Below are positions 22,343-30,231 of a stretch of 64,000 bases of DNA, one piece after another; positions within the stretch are counted from its first letter, which is position 1; each line of letters starts with the position of its first letter. The DNA comes from Peptoniphilus rachelemmaiella. GTDB taxonomy: Bacteria > Bacillota > Clostridia > Tissierellales > Peptoniphilaceae. The notes under the pieces are model-generated. The model had not been told where the DNA came from. It saw only the letters and a list, made by a program, of their open reading frames with translations, and made no database searches. Location: the NCBI RefSeq assembly GCF_943169845.1, contig NZ_CALPBW010000005.1:54355-118354 (forward strand), in the 5' to 3' direction. Both the position numbers and the translations under genes were made by a program.

Positions 22343-23659
22343 TTATACCTCACGCTTTAAAAATTTGATTATTTCTTCCGGGCTCATTGCCACTTCTTCC
22401 CCTGTTTTCATGTTGCGGAGCTTGGGCATGTTGCTTTCTACTTCCGCCTGACCGAGGACGATGGCGTAGGCCACATTCAGGTGATCGGCGTATTTAAATT
22501 TCTTGCCGATTTTTCCCGATTCGCCGTAGAAGATGCAGCGAATGCCTTCATCTCTCAAGGTCTTTAACAAGCGCAGGCCTTCTTCTTTCGTCTCGTCGAA
22601 GGGAATAATCAAGCAGGCTGAAGCTGCATCATCGTAGCTTTTTAAGAGCCCCGCTTCGTTTAATTGGTAATAGAGGCGAGACAGGCCAATGGAAATGCCG
22701 ACGCCGGGCAGTTTTTGCTTGGTGTAGTGGCCCGCCAAATTGTCGTAACGGCCGCCGCTGCAGACAGAGCCGATGGCAGGGTAGTCGTCTAAAATGGTTT
22801 CGTAGACGGTGCCTGTGTAGTAATCCAGGCCGCGAGCGATTTTCATGTCGGGAATCATGTGCTTATCCGATACGCCTAATGTGCGTGCGATGGAAAAGAC
22901 TTCTTTTAATTCGCTGACGCCGGTTTTAAATTCCTCGTCGTCGATGGCCATGGCGTCGAGGGCTGCAAACACTTCGTCGGTGGTGCCGGAAATATTGATG
23001 AATTCGGCGATTTTTTCAACGGCATCGTCGGTCAAGCCGATTTTTGAAAGCTCTTCTTTCACCGATTCCACGCCGATTTTATCCACCTTGTCCACGATGC
23101 GAAGCACTTCTTGGGAGTCGCTGACGCCCAGGGCTCGGTAAAAGCCGTTTAAAATTCGGCGGTTGTTCATGTGGATGGTGAATGCCTCAAAGCCCAAGTC
23201 TTGGAAGGTCTTTGCGATAATCGAGGGGATTTCGCCGTCGTTGAACAAAGACAGGGAGCCGTTTCCGATAATGTCGATATCACATTGGTAAAATTCACGG
23301 AAGCGGCCCTTTTGTGCCCGCTCGCCGCGATAAACTTTGCCGATGTGGTAGCGGCGGAAGGGGAAGCTTAAATCGCTGTAGTGTTGGGCCACATAGCGCG
23401 CCAGGGGCACGGTAAGGTCGAAGCGCATGGCGATGTCTGTGGAGCCTTTTTTAAAGGCGTAGACTTGCTTTTCCGTTTCGCCGCCGCCTTTGGCTAAGAG
23501 GACTTCCTCTTTTTCCAAAACCGGCGTGTCGATGGGCAAAAATCCCTTTTCTTCGTAATTTTTTCGAATGATGTCCTTCATTCGATTAAAGACCAATTGG
23601 TCTTTGGGCAGAAGTTCCATAAAGCCCGGCAATGTGGACGGTTGTACGATCTGTGTCAT
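22343..23659 (-). CDS. hisS: Histidine-tRNA ligase
   Basis: 438 residues, full length. Class II synthetase: motif 2 RYHIGKVYRGERAQKGRFRE, the HisA/HisB regions (GRFREFYQCDID; MKIARGLDYYTGTVYE) and a C-terminal anticodon-binding domain. It activates His and loads tRNA-His in the cytoplasm. It overlaps the upstream RNA methyltransferase by 4 bases, so it is read from that operon; no T-box is seen. Confidence 0.97.
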   Translation of the reverse strand: MTQIVQPSTLPGFMELLPKDQLVFNRMKDIIRKNYEEKGFLPIDTPVLEKEEVLLAKGGGETEKQVYAFKKGSTDIAMRFDLTVPLARYVAQHYSDLSFPFRRYHIGKVYRGERAQKGRFREFYQCDIDIIGNGSLSLFNDGEIPSIIAKTFQDLGFEAFTIHMNNRRILNGFYRALGVSDSQEVLRIVDKVDKIGVESVKEELSKIGLTDDAVEKIAEFINISGTTDEVFAALDAMAIDDEEFKTGVSELKEVFSIARTLGVSDKHMIPDMKIARGLDYYTGTVYETILDDYPAIGSVCSGGRYDNLAGHYTKQKLPGVGISIGLSRLYYQLNEAGLLKSYDDAASACLIIPFDETKEEGLRLLKTLRDEGIRCIFYGESGKIGKKFKYADHLNVAYAIVLGQAEVESNMPKLRNMKTGEEVAMSPEEIIKFLKREV

Positions 23660-24417
23660 TGTCCTCCTCCTTCTATTACAAACATGGCGATGGATGCGGC
23701 CACGTTGGCGTTTAATGAATCGATGGTTTCTTTCATGGGAATCCGCAAGCGCAGATCCACTTCATTCAATATGTCTTCCCGCAAACCATGGGCCTCGTTG
23801 CCCACGAGCAAGACGATGTCTTTGTTTTCCCCGTCAATGGTCATGCCCTCGCCGCGAATATCCAGGGCCACAAAGCGGCAATGCTCCTTATAGACCAATA
23901 GCTCTTCGTCTGACACATAGGCCACGGGCAAGCGAAATGCCGAGGCCATGGAGGCGCGAATGCACTTGTCGTTGGTGGGATCCACTGTTCCGGGCCCGAT
24001 AAGCACGCCGTCGAAGCGGAAGGCTTCGGCGGATCGAATCATGCCGCCTAAATTTCCCGGATCTTGGATGCCGTCTGTATAGAGGAAGCGGCCCGCTTTC
24101 GGCAAGCTTTTCGCCTCCACTAAAAAACTACGGCAAAGGGCGATGATGCCCTGGTTGCTCTCCGTGGATGCCAGCTCCTTAAACAAGCGGTGATCCAGCA
24201 CGGTGGTTTCCACCGCTGCGCCCTCGATAAGATCACGGTGCTCATTGAGCTTGTCTTTATCCACGATAAGCTCCTTAACAAAACCTTCAGCCAGTACCTC
24301 TTCAATGACCACGGCGCCTTCCACTAAGAGGGCATTGGATGCATTGCGGTACTTTTTGTCCTTCAACTTTTTCCACGACTTTAGGCGGCGATTGTCTTTT
24401 GAATCAATGGTCTTCAT
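23656..24417 (-). CDS. TrmH/SpoU-family RNA 2'-O-methyltransferase
   Basis: 253 residues. N-terminal RNA-binding region (ALLVEGAVVIEEVLAEGFVK) and a SPOUT knotted domain with motif 1 DPGNLGGMIRSAEAF, motif 2 VLLVGNEAHGL and motif 3 LRIPMKETIDSLNANVAASI, which bind SAM and ribose 2'-OH. Likely methylates a rRNA or tRNA position; the exact target cannot be read from sequence. Part of the potassium-transport/hisS operon by spacing. Confidence 0.93.
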   Translation of the reverse strand: MKTIDSKDNRRLKSWKKLKDKKYRNASNALLVEGAVVIEEVLAEGFVKELIVDKDKLNEHRDLIEGAAVETTVLDHRLFKELASTESNQGIIALCRSFLVEAKSLPKAGRFLYTDGIQDPGNLGGMIRSAEAFRFDGVLIGPGTVDPTNDKCIRASMASAFRLPVAYVSDEELLVYKEHCRFVALDIRGEGMTIDGENKDIVLLVGNEAHGLREDILNEVDLRLRIPMKETIDSLNANVAASIAMFVIEGGGQ

Positions 24418-24421
24418 CGCG

Positions 24422-25072
24422 TTACTCGTGTTGAAGCTGCTTTAAGTCGTCGTCGCTACCGAAGAAAATAATGATGTCATTGCGCTGCAATTCTTCTTCT
24501 GCGACACGACGGACGATCAGGTCTTTGCTCCGACGAATGGCGATGACATTGACGTGAAAGTCTCGGCGGAGTTGGAGATCGCGAATGCTCTTTCCTATCC
24601 ATTTCTCCGACACTTCGTATTCAATGATGCCGTAGTCGTCGGAAAGTTCAAAGTAATCGGTAATGCCGTTGTCCGTCAGTTGTTTGGCGAGACGTATACC
24701 CATGTCGATTTCCGGATAGATTATCGTGTGGGCCCCCAAGCGTTTTAAAATATGGCCGTAACGCTTCGTCGGCGCCTTGGCGACGATTAAAGGAACCCCC
24801 GCTTCCACACAGGCGATGGTGGCCATAATGGCGGAATCCAAGCTGCTGCCGATGGCGATGACGGCGCAATCGAAATTGCTCAGGCCCAAATCGTCGAAGA
24901 CATCTTCATCCATTAAATCGGCCTGAATGGCCGTGGTCACATCCTCCGACACGTACTTCACCCGCTCGGGATTCATGTCCACCGCCAAAACGTCGTTGTG
25001 CATATGATATAAGGTCTTTGCCACGGTGGAACCTAATCGACCGAGGCCAAAGATAATAAAACTTTTAACCAT
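24422..25072 (-). CDS. ktrA: Potassium uptake regulator KtrA/TrkA-type
   Basis: 216 residues: an RCK_N domain with the dinucleotide fold FGLGRLGSTVAKTLYHMHND and acidic D at the end of strand 2 (AVDMNP), then an RCK_C domain (about 135-216). It forms a cytoplasmic ring that gates the K+ channel encoded upstream by binding ATP/ADP or NAD(H). The channel gene ends 9 bases before it, so the two are co-made. Confidence 0.95.
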   Translation of the reverse strand: MVKSFIIFGLGRLGSTVAKTLYHMHNDVLAVDMNPERVKYVSEDVTTAIQADLMDEDVFDDLGLSNFDCAVIAIGSSLDSAIMATIACVEAGVPLIVAKAPTKRYGHILKRLGAHTIIYPEIDMGIRLAKQLTDNGITDYFELSDDYGIIEYEVSEKWIGKSIRDLQLRRDFHVNVIAIRRSKDLIVRRVAEEELQRNDIIIFFGSDDDLKQLQHE

Positions 25073-25081
25073 ACCTCTCTC

Positions 25082-26431
25082 CTATCCCACGATAAATTTT
25101 CCTTCCGCATAGCGGAATTTGCGCTTGTGTTCTTTGTGAAACAGCCCCATGGCAAAGGTGGTCGGGCCGATTCGTCCCAAATACATGGTAAAAGCGAGAA
25201 TTAATTTAGACGAATTCTTCAGCATCATGGTAATGCCACGGGTGACGCCGACGGTGCCGAAGGCGGAAAAAGTTTCGAATAAAGCGTCCAACAACTTTAC
25301 ATTTCCCGCCTCAAACATGACGACGGCGGAGGCGACGGTAAAGACCAAAGCCACCCCGATGACGAAGAGGGAGTAGGCCTTTCGTACAATGTCTTTTCCC
25401 ACGCGGCGATGAAACATTTCCGTATCGTCGCTGCCGCGAAGACTGGCCCACGTGGCCGCCAAGACGACGGCGAAGGTGGTGGTCTTTAATCCGCCGGCCG
25501 TGGAGCCCGGGGAACCGCCGATAAACATTAAGAGGCAACTGCCGAAGGCGGTGGGGTCGGTGGTGGCGCCCATGTCTAAGGAATTAAATCCCGCCGTACG
25601 AAATGTCGTGGACTGAAAAAATGAAGCCAAGAGCTTTTCGTGTAAGGGCATGGATGCCAAGGTGAGGGGATTGTTCCACTCGAATACCGAGACCATCATC
25701 GTCCCGGCAATTAATAAGGCGATCGTAGTGACGATGACCAATTTCGTATGAGGACTCAAGCGGCGGCGCCTTCGGTAGCGCCAAAGATCCGCGTACACGA
25801 CAAAGCCCAATCCCCCTAAAATAATCAAAGCGGCGATGGTGAGGGTGATCAAGAAATCCCCTTGATAGGGCACGAGGGAATCACCGAACAGGTCGAAACC
25901 GGCGTTACAAAAGGCGCTCACCGAGTGAAAAACCGAAAAAGCGATGCCTTTTTTCATGCCGTAAAGTGGCACAAGATGAAAAGAGAGCACCAACGCCCCC
26001 ACTCCTTCGATGGCCAAGGTCAAGAGGGTGGCAAATATTAACAAACGCACCAAACCCGTTAAGCTGTCGGCATTGAGCTGCTCTCTTATAAACAGCCGCC
26101 CCGTTAATGAAATGCGCTGACCGGTAAAAATTGAAATCCACATCAGCATGGTCATGGTGCCTAAACCGCCGATTTGAATTAATCCGAGGATAATGCATTT
26201 CCCAAAGATCGTCCAGCCGGCGGCGGTGTTGCGCACGATGAGTCCGGTGACGCAAGAAGCCGAGGTGGCGGTGAACAAGGCATCGACAAATCCCGCCGAT
26301 GTGTGATCCGCCGAGGCTTGCGGGAGCATTAAAAGCAATGTGCCGATTGAAATTAAAACCAAAAAGGAAATGGCCAAGACAAAAGACGGGTTATGGGAAA
26401 TTTTTTTCTGAAGACGATTCCGTAATTTCAC
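25082..26431 (-). CDS. ktrB: Potassium uptake channel KtrB/TrkH-type
   Basis: 449 residues with about eight to ten membrane helices and the four pore-loop repeats of the family (for example TATSASCVTGLIVR, SVSAFCNAGFDLF, TFRTAGFNSLD, FSAFGTVGVTRG) that make one K+ selectivity path. Together with the downstream KtrA protein it takes up K+ in exchange for the membrane potential or Na+. First gene of its operon. Confidence 0.95.
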   Translation of the reverse strand: MKLRNRLQKKISHNPSFVLAISFLVLISIGTLLLMLPQASADHTSAGFVDALFTATSASCVTGLIVRNTAAGWTIFGKCIILGLIQIGGLGTMTMLMWISIFTGQRISLTGRLFIREQLNADSLTGLVRLLIFATLLTLAIEGVGALVLSFHLVPLYGMKKGIAFSVFHSVSAFCNAGFDLFGDSLVPYQGDFLITLTIAALIILGGLGFVVYADLWRYRRRRRLSPHTKLVIVTTIALLIAGTMMVSVFEWNNPLTLASMPLHEKLLASFFQSTTFRTAGFNSLDMGATTDPTAFGSCLLMFIGGSPGSTAGGLKTTTFAVVLAATWASLRGSDDTEMFHRRVGKDIVRKAYSLFVIGVALVFTVASAVVMFEAGNVKLLDALFETFSAFGTVGVTRGITMMLKNSSKLILAFTMYLGRIGPTTFAMGLFHKEHKRKFRYAEGKFIVG

Positions 26432-26446
26432 GCTCTACTCCTAAAA

Positions 26447-26484
26447 TAAAATACACCCCACAGGGAGTATCCCCATGGGGTGTA
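26447..26484 (-). terminator. Terminator after rplT
   Basis: On the minus strand ACACCCCA pairs with TGTGGGGTGT around an inner GGGGA/TCCC pairing, followed by ATTTTATTTT. It ends the infC-rpmI-rplT operon. Confidence 0.75.
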
Positions 26485-26488
26485 GCAC

Positions 26489-26839
26489 TTATTCTCCCTT
26501 AGCTACTTGAACGAGTTGTGCAAATGCATCCGGGTCGTGAATAGCCAGTTCGGAAAGAACCTTGCGGTTAATGTCTACATTGGCTTTTTTTAATCCACTG
26601 ATAAAGCGGCTGTAGCTCATGCCATTCAAACGTGCGGCAGCGTTGATTCTCGTAATCCAAAGTTTACGGAAATCTCTCTTTCTTTGCTTTCTGCCGGCAA
26701 AGGAATAGCTCATGGAGCGCATTGCCGCTTGATTTGCTACGCGGAATAATTTCGATTTCGCTCCGAAGTAGCCCTTCGCTTGTTTTAATACCTTTTTATG
26801 ACGACGCTTTGCGTTGACGCCTCTTTTTACTCTAGCCAT
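26489..26839 (-). CDS. rplT: 50S ribosomal protein L20
   Basis: 116 residues, full length; [20 protein letters not shown] and [20 protein letters not shown] are the usual helical extension and 23S rRNA-binding region. L20 is an early assembly protein and, in Bacillus-type bacteria, represses this operon by binding its leader. Last gene of infC-rpmI-rplT. Confidence 0.98.
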   Translation of the reverse strand: MARVKRGVNAKRRHKKVLKQAKGYFGAKSKLFRVANQAAMRSMSYSFAGRKQRKRDFRKLWITRINAAARLNGMSYSRFISGLKKANVDINRKVLSELAIHDPDAFAQLVQVAKGE

Positions 26840-26854
26840 GTCTTACCTCCCCGA

Positions 26855-27046
26855 TTACGGAATCATGTTGTCGATGCGACGAACATCGGCCGTGGAAACC
26901 AACGAACCTTTACGCAGATTCCGCGTTCTCTTTGCTGTCTTCTTGCCTGTTAAGTGACCTTTGTAGGCTTTGAATCTTCTTAATTTGCCGGTTCCCGTTC
27001 TAGTGAAACGCTTGGCGGAACCTCTGTGCGTTTTCATTTTACCCAT
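26855..27046 (-). CDS. rpmI: 50S ribosomal protein L35
   Basis: 63 residues, full length; MGKMKTHRGSAKRFTRTGTG is typical of the family. Located between infC and rplT as in nearly all bacteria, and translated from AGGAGG. Confidence 0.97.
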   Translation of the reverse strand: MGKMKTHRGSAKRFTRTGTGKLRRFKAYKGHLTGKKTAKRTRNLRKGSLVSTADVRRIDNMIP

Positions 27047-27056
27047 TGTATTCCTC

Positions 27057-27572
27057 CTACTTATTCTCCGATTTCGAGCGGAAAAACATGACCATGTTTC
27101 TGCCTTCCATCTTCGGTTTTTTGTCTACTTCCCCGTATTCCGAGACAAGTTCCGTAAATTCATCCAAGACTTCGCGACCGATTTCGGTATGACCCATTTC
27201 TCTGCCGCGGAAACGTACGGCGACTTTTAAGCGGTTGCCGTCTTTTAAGAAATCCTTGGCTTTATTGGCCTTGGTGTTTAAATCGTGGGTCTCGATCTTC
27301 GGCGTCAAACGAAGTTCTTTTACCGTAATCGTCTTTTGTTTCTTTTTCGCTTCCTTTTCTTTCTTCATCATATCGTAACGATACTTTCCGTAGTCAAGGA
27401 TGCGACAGACCGGCGGCTTCGCCTTCGGCGCAATATTGACGAGATCCAATTTAAATTCGTCAGCAATGGCTCTTGCTTTTTCAATGGATACAACACCTAA
27501 CTGTTCACCTTTCGGATCAATTAAGCGCACTTCTTTCGCGCGAATTTCTCCATTGATTTGAATTTCTTTAAT
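27057..27572 (-). CDS. infC: Translation initiation factor IF-3 (ATT start)
   Basis: 171 residues. The frame is open upstream to 27722, but the family N-terminus (IKEIQINGEIRAKEVRLIDP) begins with an ATT codon at 27572, 7 bases after GGAGGTG, and there is no ATG or GTG near. infC uses AUU in many bacteria, which lets IF-3 limit its own synthesis by rejecting the non-standard start. Both domains are complete: N-terminal domain (to about 78) and C-terminal domain with KAKPPVCRILDYGKYRYD near the linker. It separates ribosomal subunits and checks the initiator tRNA. Confidence 0.95.
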   Translation of the reverse strand: MKEIQINGEIRAKEVRLIDPKGEQLGVVSIEKARAIADEFKLDLVNIAPKAKPPVCRILDYGKYRYDMMKKEKEAKKKQKTITVKELRLTPKIETHDLNTKANKAKDFLKDGNRLKVAVRFRGREMGHTEIGREVLDEFTELVSEYGEVDKKPKMEGRNMVMFFRSKSENK

Positions 27573-27690
27573 GACTAAACACCTCCATAGGCAACAAAAA
27601 AAGCGGGCACACAAAGACCCGCCAAATGATTGGAACAAAACCTTAAAACCATTGTCGTAAGGTGAGAAGCGGACTTCTTCTTCATGCTCG
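27573..27690 (-). promoter_or_regulatory. L20-type leader/attenuator of infC-rpmI-rplT
   Basis: Between promoter and infC lies a leader with GAAGAAGAAGTCCGCTTCTC pairing (about 27664-27683) followed by a terminator GCGGG/CCCGC (27603-27622) with seven T residues. This matches the layout of L20 leaders in Firmicutes, where L20 binds the leader RNA and favours termination. A comparison with the Rfam model would confirm it. Confidence 0.8.
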
Positions 27691-27693
27691 ACT

Positions 27694-27722
27694 AGTCTAT
27701 CAAATTTTACAAGATGTGTCAA
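27694..27722 (-). promoter_or_regulatory. Promoter of infC-rpmI-rplT
   Basis: TTGACA (27717-27722), 17-bp spacer, TAGACT (27694-27699). The -35 box overlaps the end of udk. Confidence 0.75.
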
Positions 27723-28348
27723 GCTTTTTCTATTTCAGCCAAAATATGATTTAGCTTCGTTTGAATCAAATCCACCGCCACTTTGTTGTGGCCCCCTTCC
27801 GGCACGATGATGTCGGCGTAGCGTTTCGAGGGCTCTACAAATTGCAAATGAGCCGGGCGCACCGTGGCCATGTACTGATCGATGACCGAATCCAAGCTGC
27901 GGGCACGTTCTTTCATGTCCCGCTTGATGCGGCGGAGAATGCGCACGTCGCTGTCCGTATCGACAAAAATTTTCATGTCCAAAAGATCCAAGACCCGCGG
28001 TTCGGAGAAGAGCAAAATCCCTTCGATGAGAATAATCTCCTTGGGCTCCAGGCGAATCGTCTCTTTTTTTCTGTTGTGCACGGAGAAATCATACTCCGGC
28101 ATCTCCACGCTTTTGCCCGCCTTTAATGCCTTTAAATGGTCGATGAACAGCTCGTTGTCAAAGGCAAAGGGGTGATCGTAATTGGTCTTCACCCGCGCTT
28201 CGGGCGATAAATGGCTTTGATCTTTGTAGTAATTGTCCTGACGAATCACGGTACAACGGGCATCGCCGGTATTTTCCAACAATTGTTCAGTGACGGTACT
28301 CTTGCCGCTTCCCGATCCGCCGCAAATGCCGATTAAGATGGGTTTCAA
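27719..28348 (-). CDS. udk: Uridine kinase
   Basis: 209 residues. P-loop GGSGSGKSTVTEQLL at residues 10-24, then the uridine-binding region (QDNYYKDQSHLSPEARVKTN, YDHPFAFDNELF) and the LID/base region. It phosphorylates uridine and cytidine with ATP or GTP for pyrimidine salvage. Overlaps the upstream U32 gene as ATGA. The order O-methyltransferase, U32, udk is the same as yrrM-yrrO-udk in Bacillus. Confidence 0.96.
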   Translation of the reverse strand: MKPILIGICGGSGSGKSTVTEQLLENTGDARCTVIRQDNYYKDQSHLSPEARVKTNYDHPFAFDNELFIDHLKALKAGKSVEMPEYDFSVHNRKKETIRLEPKEIILIEGILLFSEPRVLDLLDMKIFVDTDSDVRILRRIKRDMKERARSLDSVIDQYMATVRPAHLQFVEPSKRYADIIVPEGGHNKVAVDLIQTKLNHILAEIEKA

Positions 28349-29568
28349 TCCTCTACCTTCTTTCGAATCATATCCTTCGCTTCCACCGGGTGGGGAATGG
28401 CTGCCGTAAATACCTGCCGCGCCTTGTTGGCTACCTCCAGAGGCGTGCCCGCCTCATCAACCATGTCCTCGATGGTCCAGGTGAAATAGTCTTTCCCCGG
28501 CCCGAAAACCTCCACCTCGTCGCCGACAAAAATTCGGTTACGCTGCTCGATGGTGGCCCGTTTCGTCTCGGGGTCGTAGTCTAAGACGACGCCGACAAAA
28601 TCGTAATCTTTGATGTAGGTCACGAAATCGCTGATTCCTTCAGGCCCCTTGGCTTCCCCGTAGTAAAAGCCCGTGGTGAAATCTCGATGGGACACTTTTT
28701 TTATCTCTTCCAGCCAACGGGGGTCGTAGCGATAATTTTTCGGATCTGCGTAATAGGCGTCGATGGCCATGCGATAGGCCCGTATTACCGTGGCCAAGTA
28801 GTAGGCGCTTTTCACCCGCCCTTCGATCTTTAAGGATCGAATGCCAGCTTCGATTAATTCATCGATGTGTTCGATCATGCAAAGATCCTTGGAGTTTAAG
28901 ATAAAGCTGCCTTCCTCCGTAGATTCAATGGGGAAGTATTCCCCCGGGCGATTTTCTTCCACGAGACGGTACTTGTAGCGGCACGGCTGGGCGCAGTCGC
29001 CCTGATTGGCATCTCTTCCCGTCATGTAATTGCTCATGAGGCAGCGGCCGCTGTAACTCATGCACATGGCGCCGTGGACGAAGGTCTCGATTTCCACCCC
29101 GTCCACATCCTTTTCAATGGCGCGAATCTCATCCAAGGTGAGCTCTCTGGCGAGCACCACACGTTCGGCGCCTAAATCCCGCCAAAAACGCACGGTCTCG
29201 CTATTGGTCAAACTCCCTTGGGTGCTCATGTGAACGGGAAGCTTCGACGCCTTCTTCACCCGCATAAAGATGCCGGGATCGGCGACGATTACCGCATCCA
29301 CCTTCGCTTCTTCCAAAGCGTGAAGGTACTCGTCCAAGCCGTCGAAGTCCTTGTCGTGAGGAATAATGTTTAAGGTGACGTGCACTTTCCTGCCCCGGGC
29401 GTGGGCATAGGCGACGCCTTCTTTGATTTTTTCAATGGAAAAATTTTTCGACGCCTTTCTCAGGCCGAAGGCTTCTCCCCCCAGGTAAACCGCATCGGCG
29501 CCATAGTCGATGGCGGTCTTTAACTTCTCCAAATCCCCGGCCGGTGCCAATAGTTCTATCTTATCCAT
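28345..29568 (-). CDS. U32-family peptidase / tRNA or rRNA hydroxylation protein
   Basis: 407 residues, the standard length. The U32 signature EIETFVHGAMCMSYSGRCLM with cysteines is at about residues 160-180, followed by CAQPCRYKYRL. Proteins of this family (TrhP/YrrO, RlhA) act in prephenate-dependent tRNA 5-hydroxyuridine or rRNA 5-hydroxycytidine formation, with an iron-sulfur cluster; peptidase activity is doubtful. Overlaps the O-methyltransferase gene by 8 bases, which fits the yrrM-yrrN-yrrO tRNA wobble modification set, here with only one U32 gene. Confidence 0.93.
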   Translation of the reverse strand: MDKIELLAPAGDLEKLKTAIDYGADAVYLGGEAFGLRKASKNFSIEKIKEGVAYAHARGRKVHVTLNIIPHDKDFDGLDEYLHALEEAKVDAVIVADPGIFMRVKKASKLPVHMSTQGSLTNSETVRFWRDLGAERVVLARELTLDEIRAIEKDVDGVEIETFVHGAMCMSYSGRCLMSNYMTGRDANQGDCAQPCRYKYRLVEENRPGEYFPIESTEEGSFILNSKDLCMIEHIDELIEAGIRSLKIEGRVKSAYYLATVIRAYRMAIDAYYADPKNYRYDPRWLEEIKKVSHRDFTTGFYYGEAKGPEGISDFVTYIKDYDFVGVVLDYDPETKRATIEQRNRIFVGDEVEVFGPGKDYFTWTIEDMVDEAGTPLEVANKARQVFTAAIPHPVEAKDMIRKKVED

Positions 29569-30205
29569 CCAATCTCCTTAATAACAACAATCCGTCGCCG
29601 ATGGGCAACACCGTAGCCGATAAATCGTGTGCATTTAAAACGCGACGCAAGAGGCGTTTCAGCCGCTTCACGATGGTGATTTTTCGGCGCTTAAATAATT
29701 TTTTCGACGCGAGCATACCGTGAAAGAGGACATTGTCCATGAGGATGACGCCGCCTTCTGAAAGGAGGCGCAAACTTTCTTTCAGGTAGATCTCATACTG
29801 CCCTTTCGCCGCATCGATAAATATAAAATCGTAGCTGCCTTCATCCGTTTGAATAAATTCCTCGGCATCGCCGACGATTAAGCGGACCCTGTTTTCCAAC
29901 TGTTGATTTTGAAAATGGGTACGGGCGTTAATGGCCCGGTCCGGATCCAGCTCCACCGTGGTGATTTCCGCCTCGGGCAATGCCTTCGCCATCATGGAGG
30001 CGGAATAGCCCACTGCCGTCCCAAGCTCTAGTATCTTTTTTGCACCCAGAAGGGGCAGGAAGAAATTCAAAAAATTTTCCACCTGCACATCCACAATGGG
30101 CACGCCCTCGGCTTCGGCAAAGGCGCGTAATTCCTTTAGATACCCGGTCTGCGGCGGAAGTAGCTCCGCCAAATAGGCTTCGATAAATGGTTCTGTTACG
30201 TGCAT
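29561..30205 (-). CDS. trmR: SAM-dependent O-methyltransferase (TrmR/YrrM-like)
   Basis: 214 residues of class I methyltransferase fold: motif I KKILELGTAVGYSASMMAKA, then TTVELDPDRAINART and VRLIVGDAEEF, and the metal-binding DFIFIDAAKGQY. The family member TrmR of Bacillus methylates 5-hydroxyuridine at the tRNA wobble position to 5-methoxyuridine, which fits the U32 gene that follows. Symbol by analogy. Confidence 0.88.
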   Translation of the reverse strand: MHVTEPFIEAYLAELLPPQTGYLKELRAFAEAEGVPIVDVQVENFLNFFLPLLGAKKILELGTAVGYSASMMAKALPEAEITTVELDPDRAINARTHFQNQQLENRVRLIVGDAEEFIQTDEGSYDFIFIDAAKGQYEIYLKESLRLLSEGGVILMDNVLFHGMLASKKLFKRRKITIVKRLKRLLRRVLNAHDLSATVLPIGDGLLLLRRLDG

Positions 30206-30207
30206 GA

Positions 30208-30231
30208 GAAAAAAGCCGGTTAAACCGGCTA
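30208..30231 (-). terminator. Terminator after RNase J
   Basis: AGCCGG-TTTAA-CCGGCT then six T residues on the minus strand, between the RNase J stop and the methyltransferase start. Confidence 0.85.
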
